A stretch of 60,459 nucleotides of DNA from an uncultured Bacteroidales bacterium (GCA_902760315.1 CACWFV010000007.1:1-60459), one strand, 5' to 3'. Numbered from the stretch's first letter, positions 27,892-36,891 are shown. Numbers and translations are program-made. Notes: generated by a model from the sequence alone, not told the origin.

Positions 27892-27919
27892 TTAAGGGCG
27901 GCCATTTGACCGCCCTTAA
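27892..27919. terminator. 10-bp perfect hairpin between pyrD and aroC
   Basis: TTAAGGGCGG (27892-27901) pairs perfectly with CCGCCCTTAA (27910-27919), 8-base loop. It lies between the convergent ends of pyrD and aroC and may serve both, though neither side has a strong T run. The rest of 27823-28041 shows nothing else. Confidence 0.55.
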
Positions 27920-28041
27920 CCAACACAAAAACTAAACTAGACTTAACTAAAACTATTTAGATTTTCCCAAATCCCAAATAGCTCCTGCAAAGATAGTATA
28001 AAATATTTAAACTACAAATGTTTTTTGTGATTTTTTTGCAA

Positions 28042-29157
28042 TTAAAATTCAAAATCATCTTTTTTACCCGATTTATAGACCAAATAAGCGTCTAAAATGG
28101 TGATAGCCGCCATTGCTTCTACGATGGGGACAGCCCTTGGCAGTACGCATGGGTCGTGGCGCCCGCGAGCAGTCAGCGTGGTCTTTTCTCCATGGATGTC
28201 GACGGTTTCTTGCTGTTGCAACAGGGTTGCTACCGGTTTGAAGGCTACTCGGAAGTAGATGTCCTGGCCGTTGGAGATGCCCCCTTGTATGCCTCCGCTG
28301 TGGTTGGTTAGGGTGGTGATGGGTGGCTGCTGGGTGCCGACGCTCTTAGCGTCAGCGTTGGGCATGAAAATGTCGTTCTGTTTTGAGCCCCGCTGAGTGG
28401 CGGCCTGGAATCCGTCGCCATACTCAAAACCCTTGACGGCGTTGATGCTGAGCATGGCCGCTCCGAGTTGTGCGTGCAGTTTTCCGAACTCCGGCTCTCC
28501 TAGTCCTGCCGGGCACCCCTTGATGACGCAGGTGATGACGCCCCCGATGGTGTCGCCCTCGCTCTTTACCTGCTTGATGAGTGCTATCATCTGCGCTGCC
28601 TTCTGCAGGTCTGGACAGCGCACGTCGTTGCTTTCGGTTTTGGTGAGGTCGTAGTGGCGGTAGTCGGCGTCGAGCACTATGTTGCCCACTTGCGAGGTGT
28701 AGGCCGTGATGTGTATGCCCAGTTGCTTAAGTGCTAGTTTTGCCAGTGCTCCTGCCACACAGCGGCTGATGGTGATGCGTGCCGACGAGCGTCCTCCGCC
28801 CCTATGGTCGCGCAGGCCGTATTTCAGGGTATAGGTGTAGTCGGCGTGCGACGGCCGGAAGAGCTCTCGCATGTTGTCGTAGTCTGCCGAGTGCTGGTTT
28901 TGGTTGCGCACGATGAACCCTATGGGGCATCCGGTTGATTTCCCTTCAAAGATGCCGCTGAGCAGTTCCACTTGGTCGGCTTCGTTGCGTGCCGTGGTGA
29001 TGCTGCTCTGTCCGGGGCGGCGCCTGTTCAGTTCTTGTTGTATGAAGTCTAGGTCTATGTCAATGCCTGCCGGCATTCCGTCTACTACGCCCCCTATGGC
29101 CTTGCCGTGGCTTTCGCCAAAGGTGGTCAGGGTGAAGATTTTGCCTGTCGTGTTCAT
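28042..29157 (-). CDS. aroC: Chorismate synthase
   Basis: A 371-residue FMN-dependent enzyme making chorismate, last step of the shikimate pathway. Signatures are [20 protein letters not shown] at residues 12-31, [22 protein letters not shown], and [21 protein letters not shown]. Length is normal. Ends convergently with pyrD. No clear TAnnTTTG box in the 60 bases upstream. Confidence 0.96.
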   Translation of the reverse strand: MNTTGKIFTLTTFGESHGKAIGGVVDGMPAGIDIDLDFIQQELNRRRPGQSSITTARNEADQVELLSGIFEGKSTGCPIGFIVRNQNQHSADYDNMRELFRPSHADYTYTLKYGLRDHRGGGRSSARITISRCVAGALAKLALKQLGIHITAYTSQVGNIVLDADYRHYDLTKTESNDVRCPDLQKAAQMIALIKQVKSEGDTIGGVITCVIKGCPAGLGEPEFGKLHAQLGAAMLSINAVKGFEYGDGFQAATQRGSKQNDIFMPNADAKSVGTQQPPITTLTNHSGGIQGGISNGQDIYFRVAFKPVATLLQQQETVDIHGEKTTLTARGRHDPCVLPRAVPIVEAMAAITILDAYLVYKSGKKDDFEF

Positions 29158-29232
29158 GGGTCAAATCGGGTCTTAATTTTGTGTGGCTTATCGTGTAGAG
29201 TTCTCTGCTTGTGTGCGGTAGTATATAGTCGT

Positions 29233-29811
29233 TTAGTGACAATGTCCGCAGTCCTCGCCACCGCAGCCGCCTTCGCCACAGCCTCCGCCGCAGCCTTGGC
29301 AGTGTCCGCTACAGCCGCCAGCCAAGTGCTTCTTCATGTGTTCCACTTCCTGCGTGGTGGCTTCACGGTTTTCCAACACGGTGCCCTCGAAGTAGAGAGT
29401 CTCTCCAGCCAGCGGGTGGTTCAGATCCACCTTGACGTGGTCTTCTACTATTTCCACCACTCGGCCGTTGAACCTGTCACCCTGTTCGTTTTGCAGGGGT
29501 ATGATGGCATCGGGGTAGATGTGTTCGCTGTCGAACTGTCCGTTGACGTTGAACATGTTCTTCTCCAACTTCAGGACGTAGTCTTGATGGTATTGTCCGT
29601 AGGCATCTTCCTGGCTGAGCGTGAGGCTGAATGGCTGTCCTTGCTGGGTTTGCAGCATTTTCTCCTCAAACTTGTCGAGTGCGAAGCCGAAGCCGGTGAG
29701 AAATGTGAAGGGATGTTGTTGGGTGGCCTCCTCGATGAGTTCCTTGCCGTCCTGTCCGTCTACATAGAGTTTGTAGGCTACGGCAATGTAGTTATTCTTC
29801 TGGTTGTCCAT
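29233..29811 (-). CDS. SlyD-like FKBP peptidyl-prolyl isomerase with metal-binding tail
   Basis: A 192-residue folding helper. The FKBP core reads YKLYVDGQDGKELIEEA at the N-terminus and FLTGFGFALDKFEEKM, with an insert-in-flap chaperone domain (QEDAYGQYHQDYV to AGETLYFEG). The C-terminus is a Gly/Cys/His cluster (CSGHCQGCGGGCG and CGGEDCGHCH) suited to nickel or zinc binding, as in SlyD. ATG 29811 was chosen; an upstream in-frame start at 29877 would cover the promoter at 29845-29852. Confidence 0.9.
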   Translation of the reverse strand: MDNQKNNYIAVAYKLYVDGQDGKELIEEATQQHPFTFLTGFGFALDKFEEKMLQTQQGQPFSLTLSQEDAYGQYHQDYVLKLEKNMFNVNGQFDSEHIYPDAIIPLQNEQGDRFNGRVVEIVEDHVKVDLNHPLAGETLYFEGTVLENREATTQEVEHMKKHLAGGCSGHCQGCGGGCGEGGCGGEDCGHCH

Positions 29812-29844
29812 GTCTGTATATACCTTATTATTATAATTTGTCGG

Positions 29845-29852
29845 CAAAGGTA
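29845..29852 (-). promoter_or_regulatory. -7 box TACCTTTG of the SlyD-like gene
   Basis: Minus-strand TACCTTTG, 33 bases upstream of ATG 29811. Confidence 0.6.
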
Positions 29853-29900
29853 GTGAAAAACATTGAGATAATGCCATAAACGCCGTGTTTTTTCAGTGTT

Positions 29901-29950
29901 TTTGACTAAAATCAAGGATTGTGGCAGTTCTTTGACGAAAGTCAAGAATT
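29901..29950 (+). promoter_or_regulatory. Twice-repeated operator-like site TTGAC-N4-GTCAA
   Basis: TTTGACTAAAATCAAGGATT (29901-29920) recurs as TTTGACGAAAGTCAAGAATT (29931-29950), exactly 30 bases apart. Each copy is an inverted repeat (TTGA/TCAA, the second extended to TTGAC/GTCAA). They lie 57-106 bases upstream of the -7 box at 30007, a good place for an activator of the small secreted protein gene, or of the divergent slyD-like gene (box at 29845). Confidence 0.5.
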
Positions 29951-30006
29951 GGGGCTGTGTACGCAAACAATTTACTAAAATGCTTGCTTGGTATTGTTTT
30001 TTGCCG

Positions 30007-30014
30007 TACCTTTG
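30007..30014 (+). promoter_or_regulatory. -7 box TACCTTTG of the small secreted protein gene
   Basis: TACCTTTG with a leader of about 95 bases to ATG 30114. The leader contains the arms GTCAATCAGA (30019-30028) and TCTGATGAC (30050-30058), which can pair with one bulge. Confidence 0.6.
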
Positions 30015-30113
30015 CATCGTCAATCAGAGGAAAACCCAATACGAGGAAATCTGATGACAAAGGATAACAATAGTAAAAAAAGTTAAACTAAAGAAAAAGA
30101 AAGGGTAACAAAA

Positions 30114-30464
30114 ATGAAAAAGATTGTATTGACACTGGTTGCTCTTATGAGCATGACAATGAGTTTCGCAGAGAATGAGGGTATGAATACCACCGAGGCA
30201 TACAACATGACCGTGAATATGAAGAAGCTGGCTCAGGCCCTGAATCTGTCGAAAGATCAGGTAGAGAGCGTGGCTGAGGTTCACAAGACTTTCTCTTCAG
30301 AGATGTTGTTTGCTGCTCAGTATGGCAAAGACGAGCGCACAAAGATGGTAGACCGCGCCATCAACAAGGACCTGGCCTACATGAACTACATTCTGAATCA
30401 GGATCAGTATCGCAAGTATGTGATGTTGCTCAACGTGACGCTCACCAACCGTGGTCTGAAGTAA
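30114..30464 (+). CDS. Small secreted protein of unknown function
   Basis: A 116-residue protein with a Sec signal peptide (MKKIVLTLVALMSMTMSFA, cut after Ala19). The mature part is helical (MTVNMKKLAQALNLSKDQVE, then DERTKMVDRAINKDLAYMNY) with a conserved-looking LNQDQYRKYVMLLNVTL, resembling LTXXQ/Spy-like envelope stress proteins in layout but without the LTxxQ repeats. Strong promoter, long leader, own terminator and a doubled operator upstream suggest regulated, possibly high expression. Function unknown. Confidence 0.75.
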   Translation: MKKIVLTLVALMSMTMSFAENEGMNTTEAYNMTVNMKKLAQALNLSKDQVESVAEVHKTFSSEMLFAAQYGKDERTKMVDRAINKDLAYMNYILNQDQYRKYVMLLNVTLTNRGLK

Positions 30465-30508
30465 TAAGTTAGTTAGTTTTAGTTAGTAGTATTAATGTTA
30501 TGAAAAGT

Positions 30509-30542
30509 GAGGGGCGTTGCCGTCAGAGGCAATGCCTCTTTC
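30509..30542 (+). terminator. Terminator after the small secreted protein gene
   Basis: GAGGGGCGTTGCC (30509-30521) pairs with GGCAATGCCTC (30528-30538) with a 2-base bulge and one G-U pair, then TTTC. Confidence 0.55.
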
Positions 30543-30588
30543 TGTGTGGTTTTATAGCAAATTATTTGGCTGGTAGCAAAAAAAATAG

Positions 30589-30596
30589 TACTTTTG
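30589..30596 (+). promoter_or_regulatory. -7 box TACTTTTG of the M48-PepC-CobW run
   Basis: TACTTTTG lies 31 bases upstream of ATG 30628. Confidence 0.55.
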
Positions 30597-30627
30597 CCGT
30601 TTGAAAATGCTACAAAATAAATAAGAA

Positions 30628-31515
30628 ATGATGAAACAGATAAGATTTACAATTTTGTCGCTGGTAGCCGCCCTGCTGGTGAGTTGCGGCACCACGTCGA
30701 CTGTGCCCATTACAGGTCGCAAGCGCACGCTGATGGTGTCAGACGAGCAGGTGCTGAGTCTCTCCAATCAGCAGTACAAGCAGTACATGCAGAGCGCCAA
30801 GCCCTCTGCCAATGCCACCCAGACGGCCATGGTCAAACGGGTAGGCCAGCGCTTGGCCAACGCCGTGGTCAGTTACCTGAAGGCTAACGGGCAGGCCGCA
30901 GAAGTTGCCCAGTACCAGTGGGAGTTTAATCTGGTGCAGGACCAGCAGGTCAATGCCTTCTGCATGCCCGGTGGAAAGATTGTGGTCTACGAGGGGCTGT
31001 TGCCAGTCACGGGCGACGAGACCTCGCTGGCCATTGTTCTGGGGCACGAGATAGCCCACGCTGTGGCCAAACACTCCGCTGAGCAGATGTCTACCGCCAT
31101 AAAGCAGCAGTATGGCGCCCAGGCTCTGGGTGTGCTGATGGCCGGTGCCGGTGCCAGCGACGGTTTGCAGCAGGTGGCAGGTACCGTCTTCGGACTGGGA
31201 GCCAAGGGTGCCAGCGCCAAGTATTCGCGCGACCATGAGAGCGAGGCCGACCACCTGGGCATTATTTTCGCAGCCATGGCTGGCTACGACCCCGATGCTG
31301 CCGTCAGCTTTTGGCAGCGCATGTCCCAAGCTACGGGTGGCGGTTCTACGTCGTGGCTCAGCACACACCCTAGCGATGCCACCCGCATCCGCCAGATTCA
31401 GGGCTGGTTGCCTGAGGCCCGCAAATATTATAAGGGCGCATCGGCTGGTGTGAGCAGCACGAAGGGCATGAAGACCATCCACATTTCCAGCAAGACTAAC
31501 AAAAAGAAGAAATAA
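30628..31515 (+). CDS. M48-family metallopeptidase lipoprotein
   Basis: A 295-residue periplasmic zinc peptidase anchored as a lipoprotein (lipobox LLVSC, Cys20). The zinc motif HEIAH is residues 140-144 and the third ligand lies in ESEADHLG. The layout matches LoiP/BepA-type outer membrane quality-control proteases. Basic tail at the C-terminus. It is followed by the exported C1 peptidase gene after 67 bases, and the two may be transcribed together. Confidence 0.9.
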   Translation: MMKQIRFTILSLVAALLVSCGTTSTVPITGRKRTLMVSDEQVLSLSNQQYKQYMQSAKPSANATQTAMVKRVGQRLANAVVSYLKANGQAAEVAQYQWEFNLVQDQQVNAFCMPGGKIVVYEGLLPVTGDETSLAIVLGHEIAHAVAKHSAEQMSTAIKQQYGAQALGVLMAGAGASDGLQQVAGTVFGLGAKGASAKYSRDHESEADHLGIIFAAMAGYDPDAAVSFWQRMSQATGGGSTSWLSTHPSDATRIRQIQGWLPEARKYYKGASAGVSSTKGMKTIHISSKTNKKKK

Positions 31516-31582
31516 CATAACTTGTAAGGCAAACTTAAAAAAAGAAGATAAAAACAATAACACCCCAAAAACGAACTAAGCG

Positions 31583-32980
31583 ATGAGAACCCTATTTATG
31601 AGCCTTTCGCTGCTGACGGCACTCGGCCTGGCAGCCCAACAGAAACAGGGCGGCATCAGCCCCCAGATGCTTCAGCAGATTGAGCGCCAGAACGCTCCCA
31701 CGGCAGCCGACCGCGCCCTGCGCAACGCACTAGCCGCCAACGCTATCGACAACCTGGCCCAGAACCGCCAGAATGCCGGCGCGCTGGACACCTACTTCAG
31801 CGTTGAGACCCCTAAGCAGTCCATTACCGACCAGAAGTCCAGTGGCCGCTGCTGGATGTTCAGCGGTCTGAACGTGCTCCGTGCCAACTATGCCAAGCGC
31901 ACCGACTCGCTCAGCGTACAGTTCTCGCACGACTACCTCTTCTTCTGGGACCAGTTGGAGAAGGCCAATCTCATGCTACAGGGCATCATCGAGACCGCCT
32001 CGAAACCCATTGACGACCAGCGCGTGCAGTTCTTCTTCCACTATCCGCTGAGTGATGGCGGCACCTTCTGCGGTGTGGCTGACTTGGCCGAGAAGTACGG
32101 ACTGGTGCCTGCACAGGTGCAGCCTGAGACCTATTCGGCCGACAATACCTCAAAGATGTCCAGCATCATCAAGTCTAAGTTGCGCGAGCAGGGGCTGGAG
32201 CTGCGCCGCATGGTCAGCGAGGGCAGGAAGGCCAAGGCCGTGGAGCAGCGCAAGACCGAGATGCTAGGCCAGATTTACCACATGCTGGCCATTACACTGG
32301 GAGAACCCATCCGCGAGTTTACCTATGCCTTCCGCGACAAGCAGGGCAAGGCGTTGACCCCCGTGAAGCGCTATACCCCCCGCTCGTTCTATGAAGAGAC
32401 CGTCGGTGGACCGCTGAACGACACCTTCATCATGGTTATGAACGACCCCCGCCGCCCTTACCACAAGACCTACGAGGTGGAGTATGACCGCCACGTCTGG
32501 GACGGTCACAACTGGAAGTACCTGAACTTGCCAATGGACGAGATTGAGCAGTTGGCCATTGCCTCTCTGAAGGACGGCCGCAAGCTCTACAGCTCTTACG
32601 ACGTGGGCAAGCAGCTGGACCGCAAGCGCGGATACTGCGACCTGGAGAACTTCGACTACGCGTCGCTCTTCAATACCACTTTCACCATGACCAAGGCTGA
32701 GCGCATAGCCACCTTCGACAGCGGTTCCACCCACGCCATGACCCTAACAGCCGTAGACCTCGATGCCCAGGGACAGCCCCTGAAGTGGAAGGTAGAGAAC
32801 TCGTGGGGAGCATCGTGGGGACAGCAGGGCTGTCTGATCATGTCGGCACGCTGGTTCCGCGAGTACATGTTCCGACTGGTGGTCGACAAGAAGTACGTTA
32901 GCCCCCAGCTGCTCACGGAGTATGAGCAACAGCCCGTCATGGTCATGCCCGAAGACCCCCTCTTCTTGCCCGACGAATAA
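31583..32980 (+). CDS. Exported C1 cysteine aminopeptidase (PepC/bleomycin hydrolase family)
   Basis: A 465-residue papain-fold peptidase. Active-site residues are Gln84 and Cys90 (QKSSGRCWMF), His in GSTHAMTLTAV and Asn in VENSWG. It carries a signal peptide (MRTLFMSLSLLTALGLAAQ), unlike the cytoplasmic PepC of Firmicutes, so it should act in the periplasm. The C-terminus extends past the fold to LPDE, which differs from the usual self-capping tail. Confidence 0.9.
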   Translation: MRTLFMSLSLLTALGLAAQQKQGGISPQMLQQIERQNAPTAADRALRNALAANAIDNLAQNRQNAGALDTYFSVETPKQSITDQKSSGRCWMFSGLNVLRANYAKRTDSLSVQFSHDYLFFWDQLEKANLMLQGIIETASKPIDDQRVQFFFHYPLSDGGTFCGVADLAEKYGLVPAQVQPETYSADNTSKMSSIIKSKLREQGLELRRMVSEGRKAKAVEQRKTEMLGQIYHMLAITLGEPIREFTYAFRDKQGKALTPVKRYTPRSFYEETVGGPLNDTFIMVMNDPRRPYHKTYEVEYDRHVWDGHNWKYLNLPMDEIEQLAIASLKDGRKLYSSYDVGKQLDRKRGYCDLENFDYASLFNTTFTMTKAERIATFDSGSTHAMTLTAVDLDAQGQPLKWKVENSWGASWGQQGCLIMSARWFREYMFRLVVDKKYVSPQLLTEYEQQPVMVMPEDPLFLPDE

Positions 32981-33026
32981 AATCCATCAATAAAAAAATA
33001 GAATAGAGAAAGGAAACAAACTGAAA

Positions 33027-34253
33027 ATGACTATTAAGAACATTCCCGTCTTGCTGCTGACAGGCTACCTGGGTAGCGGCAAGACCACCCTGCTGAACCG
33101 CATACTGCAAAACCAGCAGGGCATCAAGTTTGCCGTCATCGTCAACGACATTGGTGAAGTGAATATCGACGCCAACCTCATAGAGAAAGGGGGCGTCGTA
33201 GGCCAGCAGGACGACTCGCTCGTAGCCCTGCAGAACGGCTGCATCTGCTGTACGCTCAAGATGGACCTCGTAAAGCAGCTGCAGGGCATACTGGCTATGC
33301 ACCGTTTTGACTACATCGTCATCGAGGCCAGTGGCATCTGCGAGCCGGGTCCCATTGCACAGACCATCTGCAGCATACCTCAGCTCGGTCCTGAGTATAT
33401 CAAGGACGGCTACCTGCAGCTGGACAGCGTAGTTACCGTCGTCGATGCACTGCGCATGCGCGACGAGTTCCAGAACGGCAGTCTTCTGACCCGTCAGAAC
33501 ATCGGCGAGGAAGACATCGAGAACCTCGTCATCCAGCAGATAGAGTTCTGCAACACCATCCTGCTGAACAAGGCCTCTGAGGTTACACCCGACGAACTTG
33601 CCCAGGTGCGCCAAATCATACGCGCCCTGCAGCCCAAGGCCGACATCCTGGAGTGCGACTACTGCGACGTCAGCCTGGACCGTCTCTTGAATACCGAGAA
33701 GTTCAACTTCGACGAGGTAGCCACCTCCGCCGCCTGGATTCAGGAAATAGAAGGAGGACACGATGACGACGATGATGAGGGCCATGAGCACCATGATGAT
33801 GAGGACCATGAGCATCACCACCATGATGAGGACCATGAGCATCACCACCACCATCATCATCACCACGATGACGAGGGCGAGGCCGAAGAGTACGGCATTG
33901 GCACTTTCGTCTACTATGCCCGACGTCCTCTGGATCTGGGACTTTTTGACGACTTCGTGGCTCGTCAGTGGCCTCAGAGCGTTATCCGCGCCAAGGGCAT
34001 CTGCTACTTCAAGGGCGAAGAGGATGTCTGCTACGTCTTCGAGCAGGCTGGCCGCCAGGTATCCCTGCGCAATGCCGGCCAGTGGTATGCCACCATGCCC
34101 CAGGACGAGCTGCAGCAGACCCTTCAGACCAACCCTCAGTTGCGCCGCGACTGGGACCCCGACTACGGTGACCGCATGCAGAAGCTAGTCTTCATAGGTC
34201 AGCATCTGGACAAGGAAAAGATTACCGCAGCTCTCGACTTCTGTCTGGTGTAA
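33027..34253 (+). CDS. CobW/COG0523 metal-chaperone GTPase with His/Asp-rich loop
   Basis: A 408-residue G3E GTPase. The P-loop GYLGSGKTT is residues 13-21, the metal motif CICC (CxCC) is 72-75, EASG lies in FDYIVIEASGICEP, and NKAS in the base-recognition segment. A loop at about residues 243-287 consists almost wholly of His, Asp and Glu before the CobW C-terminal domain. Family members deliver Zn or Co; the loop suggests metal storage. Shares a terminator region with the convergent BtuB-like gene. Confidence 0.9.
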   Translation: MTIKNIPVLLLTGYLGSGKTTLLNRILQNQQGIKFAVIVNDIGEVNIDANLIEKGGVVGQQDDSLVALQNGCICCTLKMDLVKQLQGILAMHRFDYIVIEASGICEPGPIAQTICSIPQLGPEYIKDGYLQLDSVVTVVDALRMRDEFQNGSLLTRQNIGEEDIENLVIQQIEFCNTILLNKASEVTPDELAQVRQIIRALQPKADILECDYCDVSLDRLLNTEKFNFDEVATSAAWIQEIEGGHDDDDDEGHEHHDDEDHEHHHHDEDHEHHHHHHHHHDDEGEAEEYGIGTFVYYARRPLDLGLFDDFVARQWPQSVIRAKGICYFKGEEDVCYVFEQAGRQVSLRNAGQWYATMPQDELQQTLQTNPQLRRDWDPDYGDRMQKLVFIGQHLDKEKITAALDFCLV

Positions 34254-34267
34254 AAAGTTATACCACG

Positions 34268-34305
34268 AAAAAAGCCCCTTTCAGAAAATGGAAGGGGCTT
34301 TTTTT
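34268..34305. terminator. Bidirectional terminator
   Basis: AAAAAAGCCCCTT (34268-34280) pairs with AAGGGGCTTTTTTT (34292-34305). With A and T runs on both sides it can end the CobW gene and the convergent receptor gene. Confidence 0.85.
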
Positions 34306-34309
34306 ACGC

Positions 34310-36394
34310 TTAGAAGTTACAAGTAATACCTCCCGTCAGCCAGCAGCCTGGCTGTGGCACGTTGCCGTAGTCTACGTAGCGATGGGACAGCAGGTTGTTG
34401 GCTGCCACGTAGAGTGTGTAGCTGTCAGCCTGCCATGCCAGCCGTCCGTCCACGATGGAGTAGGGGTGGTAGTTTTCTACCTCTCCGTCCTGGTTCGTGT
34501 AGGAACCCATGCGGTCCTGCAGGCGGTAGGCCAGCGTCAGATGCAGTTGGCTGACGAGCCTGCATTGCAGCTGTGCGGTGAGCTTGTGGCGCAGGTACTC
34601 CAGCGAGTATTGCGACTGCAGGTGGTCGTCAACATCCTTGTCCTGGTGCTGGTAGCAGTAGTCCGCTCTGAGTTGCCAGTCGGTGGCGTGTAGCCGTACG
34701 GAGAGTTCCAGCCCCGTAGTGTTCACCTTGGTCAGGTTCACGCTCTGCCAGACCGCATCCCGCTGGCGAGTGTCCATCACCCAGTCTATGAGGTCGGTGG
34801 CGTGGTGGCGAAATACGCTGGCCTTGGCAGTCAGCAGGCGGCTGGTGTAGCTGACGCCACCTTCCAGTGCCTGCAGTTCTTCGGGCTTGAGGTGTTTGTC
34901 AGCCTTGTGGCCGCCTACGCTATAGTACAGTTCGGTAAACGAGGGCATGCGCAGCGACGAGTTGTAGGAGGCGTAGATGCGCCAGTGGTCGCCCAGTCGG
35001 TAGCTGGCGTCGACGCCCGGATAGAGTGTCAGCGGCATGTCGCTCCACGTGTTTTTGACGGCTATGAAGCCTGCCGAGAGCGTGAAGTTGGCCAGCAGAA
35101 TGTTGTGTTCCAGATGTAGCGAGAGGTTGGTGCGGTTCAGTCCGTACTCGTAGTCGCGGTCCGTGCCGCTGATGTGCTTGGGGCTGCTGAGCGGCTCGCC
35201 CAAGTTACCACTGATGATGTCCTCGTTGCGCATTTCAGCGCCCAGTGCCGTACGGCCGGCAGCCCAGTCGAAGTAGCTGTTCAGCCGCAGTCCAAAGACG
35301 TCCGTGCGGTGATAGTTAAAAGGCACGTGCTGCTCGTCGCCCCTGATGAGTTCAAAGCGGTCGTAGGAGCGGTTCCAGTAGATGGCGGGCTGTAGCTTCA
35401 GCCACCCCTTCGTCTCACCCTGCAGGGCAGTGAAGAGCTTGGTGGTCTGCTCGTACTGCTCGTCGAACTTGGCGCTGTAGAACGTGTTCGAGCCAAAGCC
35501 CTTGGCTGAGAGTCCTGCGTGCCAGTCTACCCGCATGTCGGGCCTGTCCAGTGTTCCCTGCCAGAAGACACGGCCGCCGGCATAGTCGCTGTTCAGTGCG
35601 CCGGCCTTGGAGCGGCTGTAACCGTCGGAACGCGTGTAGCCTGCCGAGAGGCTGGAATGGAGCGTAGCCTTATCTGGCTGGACGGCCTGTGGGCTAAACG
35701 CTACCCGGCCTGCCCCCGACAAATAGCCAAAGGAGCCTGCCTCCAGTCGCACGCCGCCGTGGGTGCCCTGCTGACTATGGGGTAGAGCCGTCTGTCGCGT
35801 CACGATGTTGATGGCACCGACAAGTGATGACGTGCCGTAGACGCGCCCCGCCGGTCCCTCCAGCACCTCAACGCGCACAATGTCCATCAGGTCGCACGGC
35901 AGGTCGAAGGCGTTGTGGCCCGTCTGTGGATCGCAGATGTTGACACCATTTAGCAGAATGGCTATCTGCTCCTGCGTGCCACCGCGGATGCTGACGTCAG
36001 TCTGTGCTCCGATGGGACCCCGCTGACGTACGTCGACGCCTGCGGCCATCTTCAATAAGTCGTTAATACTGTGTACTGGCGCCGCCTGAATGTCTTCGCG
36101 GCTCAGTACTGTTACCATTCTCGCTGCTTGCCTCAGTGCAAGCGGAGCGCGTGAGCCCGTCACCTCGACGTCGTCGAGCGTGGCTTCCTTGTCTACCGTC
36201 TGGCTGCTGTTGTCGTCGGCTGCAGTAGTGGTGCTGCGCAGCTCGTCGCTGGCGGCAGCAGCCGTCTGCAGAGTGGCCACACTCAGCACGCCGATGGTGA
36301 CGACGCGTCCCAAACAGGCAAACAGGGCGTAGCCCTTCCGCGTAAAGTGGCGGAAGCGGAGAGCCTGGCGCTGGTTGAAAAGTGGTTTGTACAT
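34310..36394 (-). CDS. btuB: TonB-dependent outer membrane receptor, BtuB-like
   Basis: A 694-residue receptor. A long signal peptide (about 1-46) precedes a plug domain (LDDVEVTGSRAP to INIVTRQ, with the conserved DVSIRGGTQEQIAILLNGV) and a 22-strand barrel ending in Phe. The N-terminus and modest length resemble vitamin B12 receptors of Bacteroidales. No SusD partner is present, so a glycan role is less likely. The start is ATG 36394; ATG 36421 is in frame but overlaps the upstream hairpin. No cobalamin riboswitch seen. Substrate is a family-level inference. Confidence 0.75.
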   Translation of the reverse strand: MYKPLFNQRQALRFRHFTRKGYALFACLGRVVTIGVLSVATLQTAAAASDELRSTTTAADDNSSQTVDKEATLDDVEVTGSRAPLALRQAARMVTVLSREDIQAAPVHSINDLLKMAAGVDVRQRGPIGAQTDVSIRGGTQEQIAILLNGVNICDPQTGHNAFDLPCDLMDIVRVEVLEGPAGRVYGTSSLVGAINIVTRQTALPHSQQGTHGGVRLEAGSFGYLSGAGRVAFSPQAVQPDKATLHSSLSAGYTRSDGYSRSKAGALNSDYAGGRVFWQGTLDRPDMRVDWHAGLSAKGFGSNTFYSAKFDEQYEQTTKLFTALQGETKGWLKLQPAIYWNRSYDRFELIRGDEQHVPFNYHRTDVFGLRLNSYFDWAAGRTALGAEMRNEDIISGNLGEPLSSPKHISGTDRDYEYGLNRTNLSLHLEHNILLANFTLSAGFIAVKNTWSDMPLTLYPGVDASYRLGDHWRIYASYNSSLRMPSFTELYYSVGGHKADKHLKPEELQALEGGVSYTSRLLTAKASVFRHHATDLIDWVMDTRQRDAVWQSVNLTKVNTTGLELSVRLHATDWQLRADYCYQHQDKDVDDHLQSQYSLEYLRHKLTAQLQCRLVSQLHLTLAYRLQDRMGSYTNQDGEVENYHPYSIVDGRLAWQADSYTLYVAANNLLSHRYVDYGNVPQPGCWLTGGITCNF

Positions 36395-36405
36395 AAAAAT
36401 AATAA

Positions 36406-36447
36406 GTTGAAAAATAAACAAAACGCCCCGGTCAATTCCGGTGGCGT
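36406..36447 (-). terminator. Terminator after the DUF4491 gene
   Basis: Read on the minus strand, ACGCC and CCGG pair with CCGG and GGCGT (36423-36447) with a one-base bulge, followed by TTTGTTTATTTTT. It lies between DUF4491 and the receptor gene. Confidence 0.55.
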
Positions 36448-36453
36448 GTTGGG

Positions 36454-36777
36454 TTATCCTTGCTGCTGGTTGTCATCCTGCTGCCCGTAGTCATCCAGGC
36501 GCTTGGGGTTCTTGGGAAACCATCCCTTCATCACGCGGCGACGCTGGGCAAAGAGCTCGCCGATGCCCCACAGTGCCGATGCTCCGAAGACGCCCAGAAA
36601 TGACGACAGATAGACGTTCTCAGTGAAGAGTGCCCCCAGGCAGCAGCCAATGCCAATGAGCAGGTAGATGGTCCAGGGACGCGTGCCCCAGTGGTATTCG
36701 GTCTTGATGACGATAGGGTGCCACACTCCTATGGTGAGGAATGTCATCAGTGCTATGATGATGCCGGTAAAATACAT
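36454..36777 (-). CDS. DUF4491 family membrane protein
   Basis: A 107-residue integral membrane protein of the DUF4491 family, with three hydrophobic segments (GIIIALMTFLTIGVWHPIVI, IYLLIGIGCCLGALF, LSSFLGVFGASALWGIGEL), the GVWHPIVIKTEY signature and a polar Gln-rich tail. No function is known to me. ATG 36777 fits the promoter at 36823-36830; an upstream start at 36855 would overlap it. Confidence 0.85.
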   Translation of the reverse strand: MYFTGIIIALMTFLTIGVWHPIVIKTEYHWGTRPWTIYLLIGIGCCLGALFTENVYLSSFLGVFGASALWGIGELFAQRRRVMKGWFPKNPKRLDDYGQQDDNQQQG

Positions 36778-36822
36778 GGTGTGTGTGTCAGATAAAATTA
36801 CGTTTAACTTGAATTTAGGCTG

Positions 36823-36830
36823 CAAAGGTA
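36823..36830 (-). promoter_or_regulatory. -7 box TACCTTTG of DUF4491
   Basis: Minus-strand TACCTTTG, 45 bases upstream of ATG 36777. Confidence 0.55.
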
Positions 36831-36883
36831 CTACTTTTTTTGAAAAAAAACGCATCAGATGTGAAGTTTTCGCAGAAAATGAC

Positions 36884-36891
36884 TATCTTTG
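36884..36891 (+). promoter_or_regulatory. -7 box TATCTTTG of the alarmone synthetase operon
   Basis: TATCTTTG, 27 bases upstream of ATG 36919. No further box is seen before the three following genes. Confidence 0.6.

Noticed and set aside
36395-36453. Cobalamin riboswitch before the BtuB-like gene
   Set aside because: The spacer is 59 bases and filled by a terminator hairpin; no B12-box-like sequence is seen, and none upstream of DUF4491 either.
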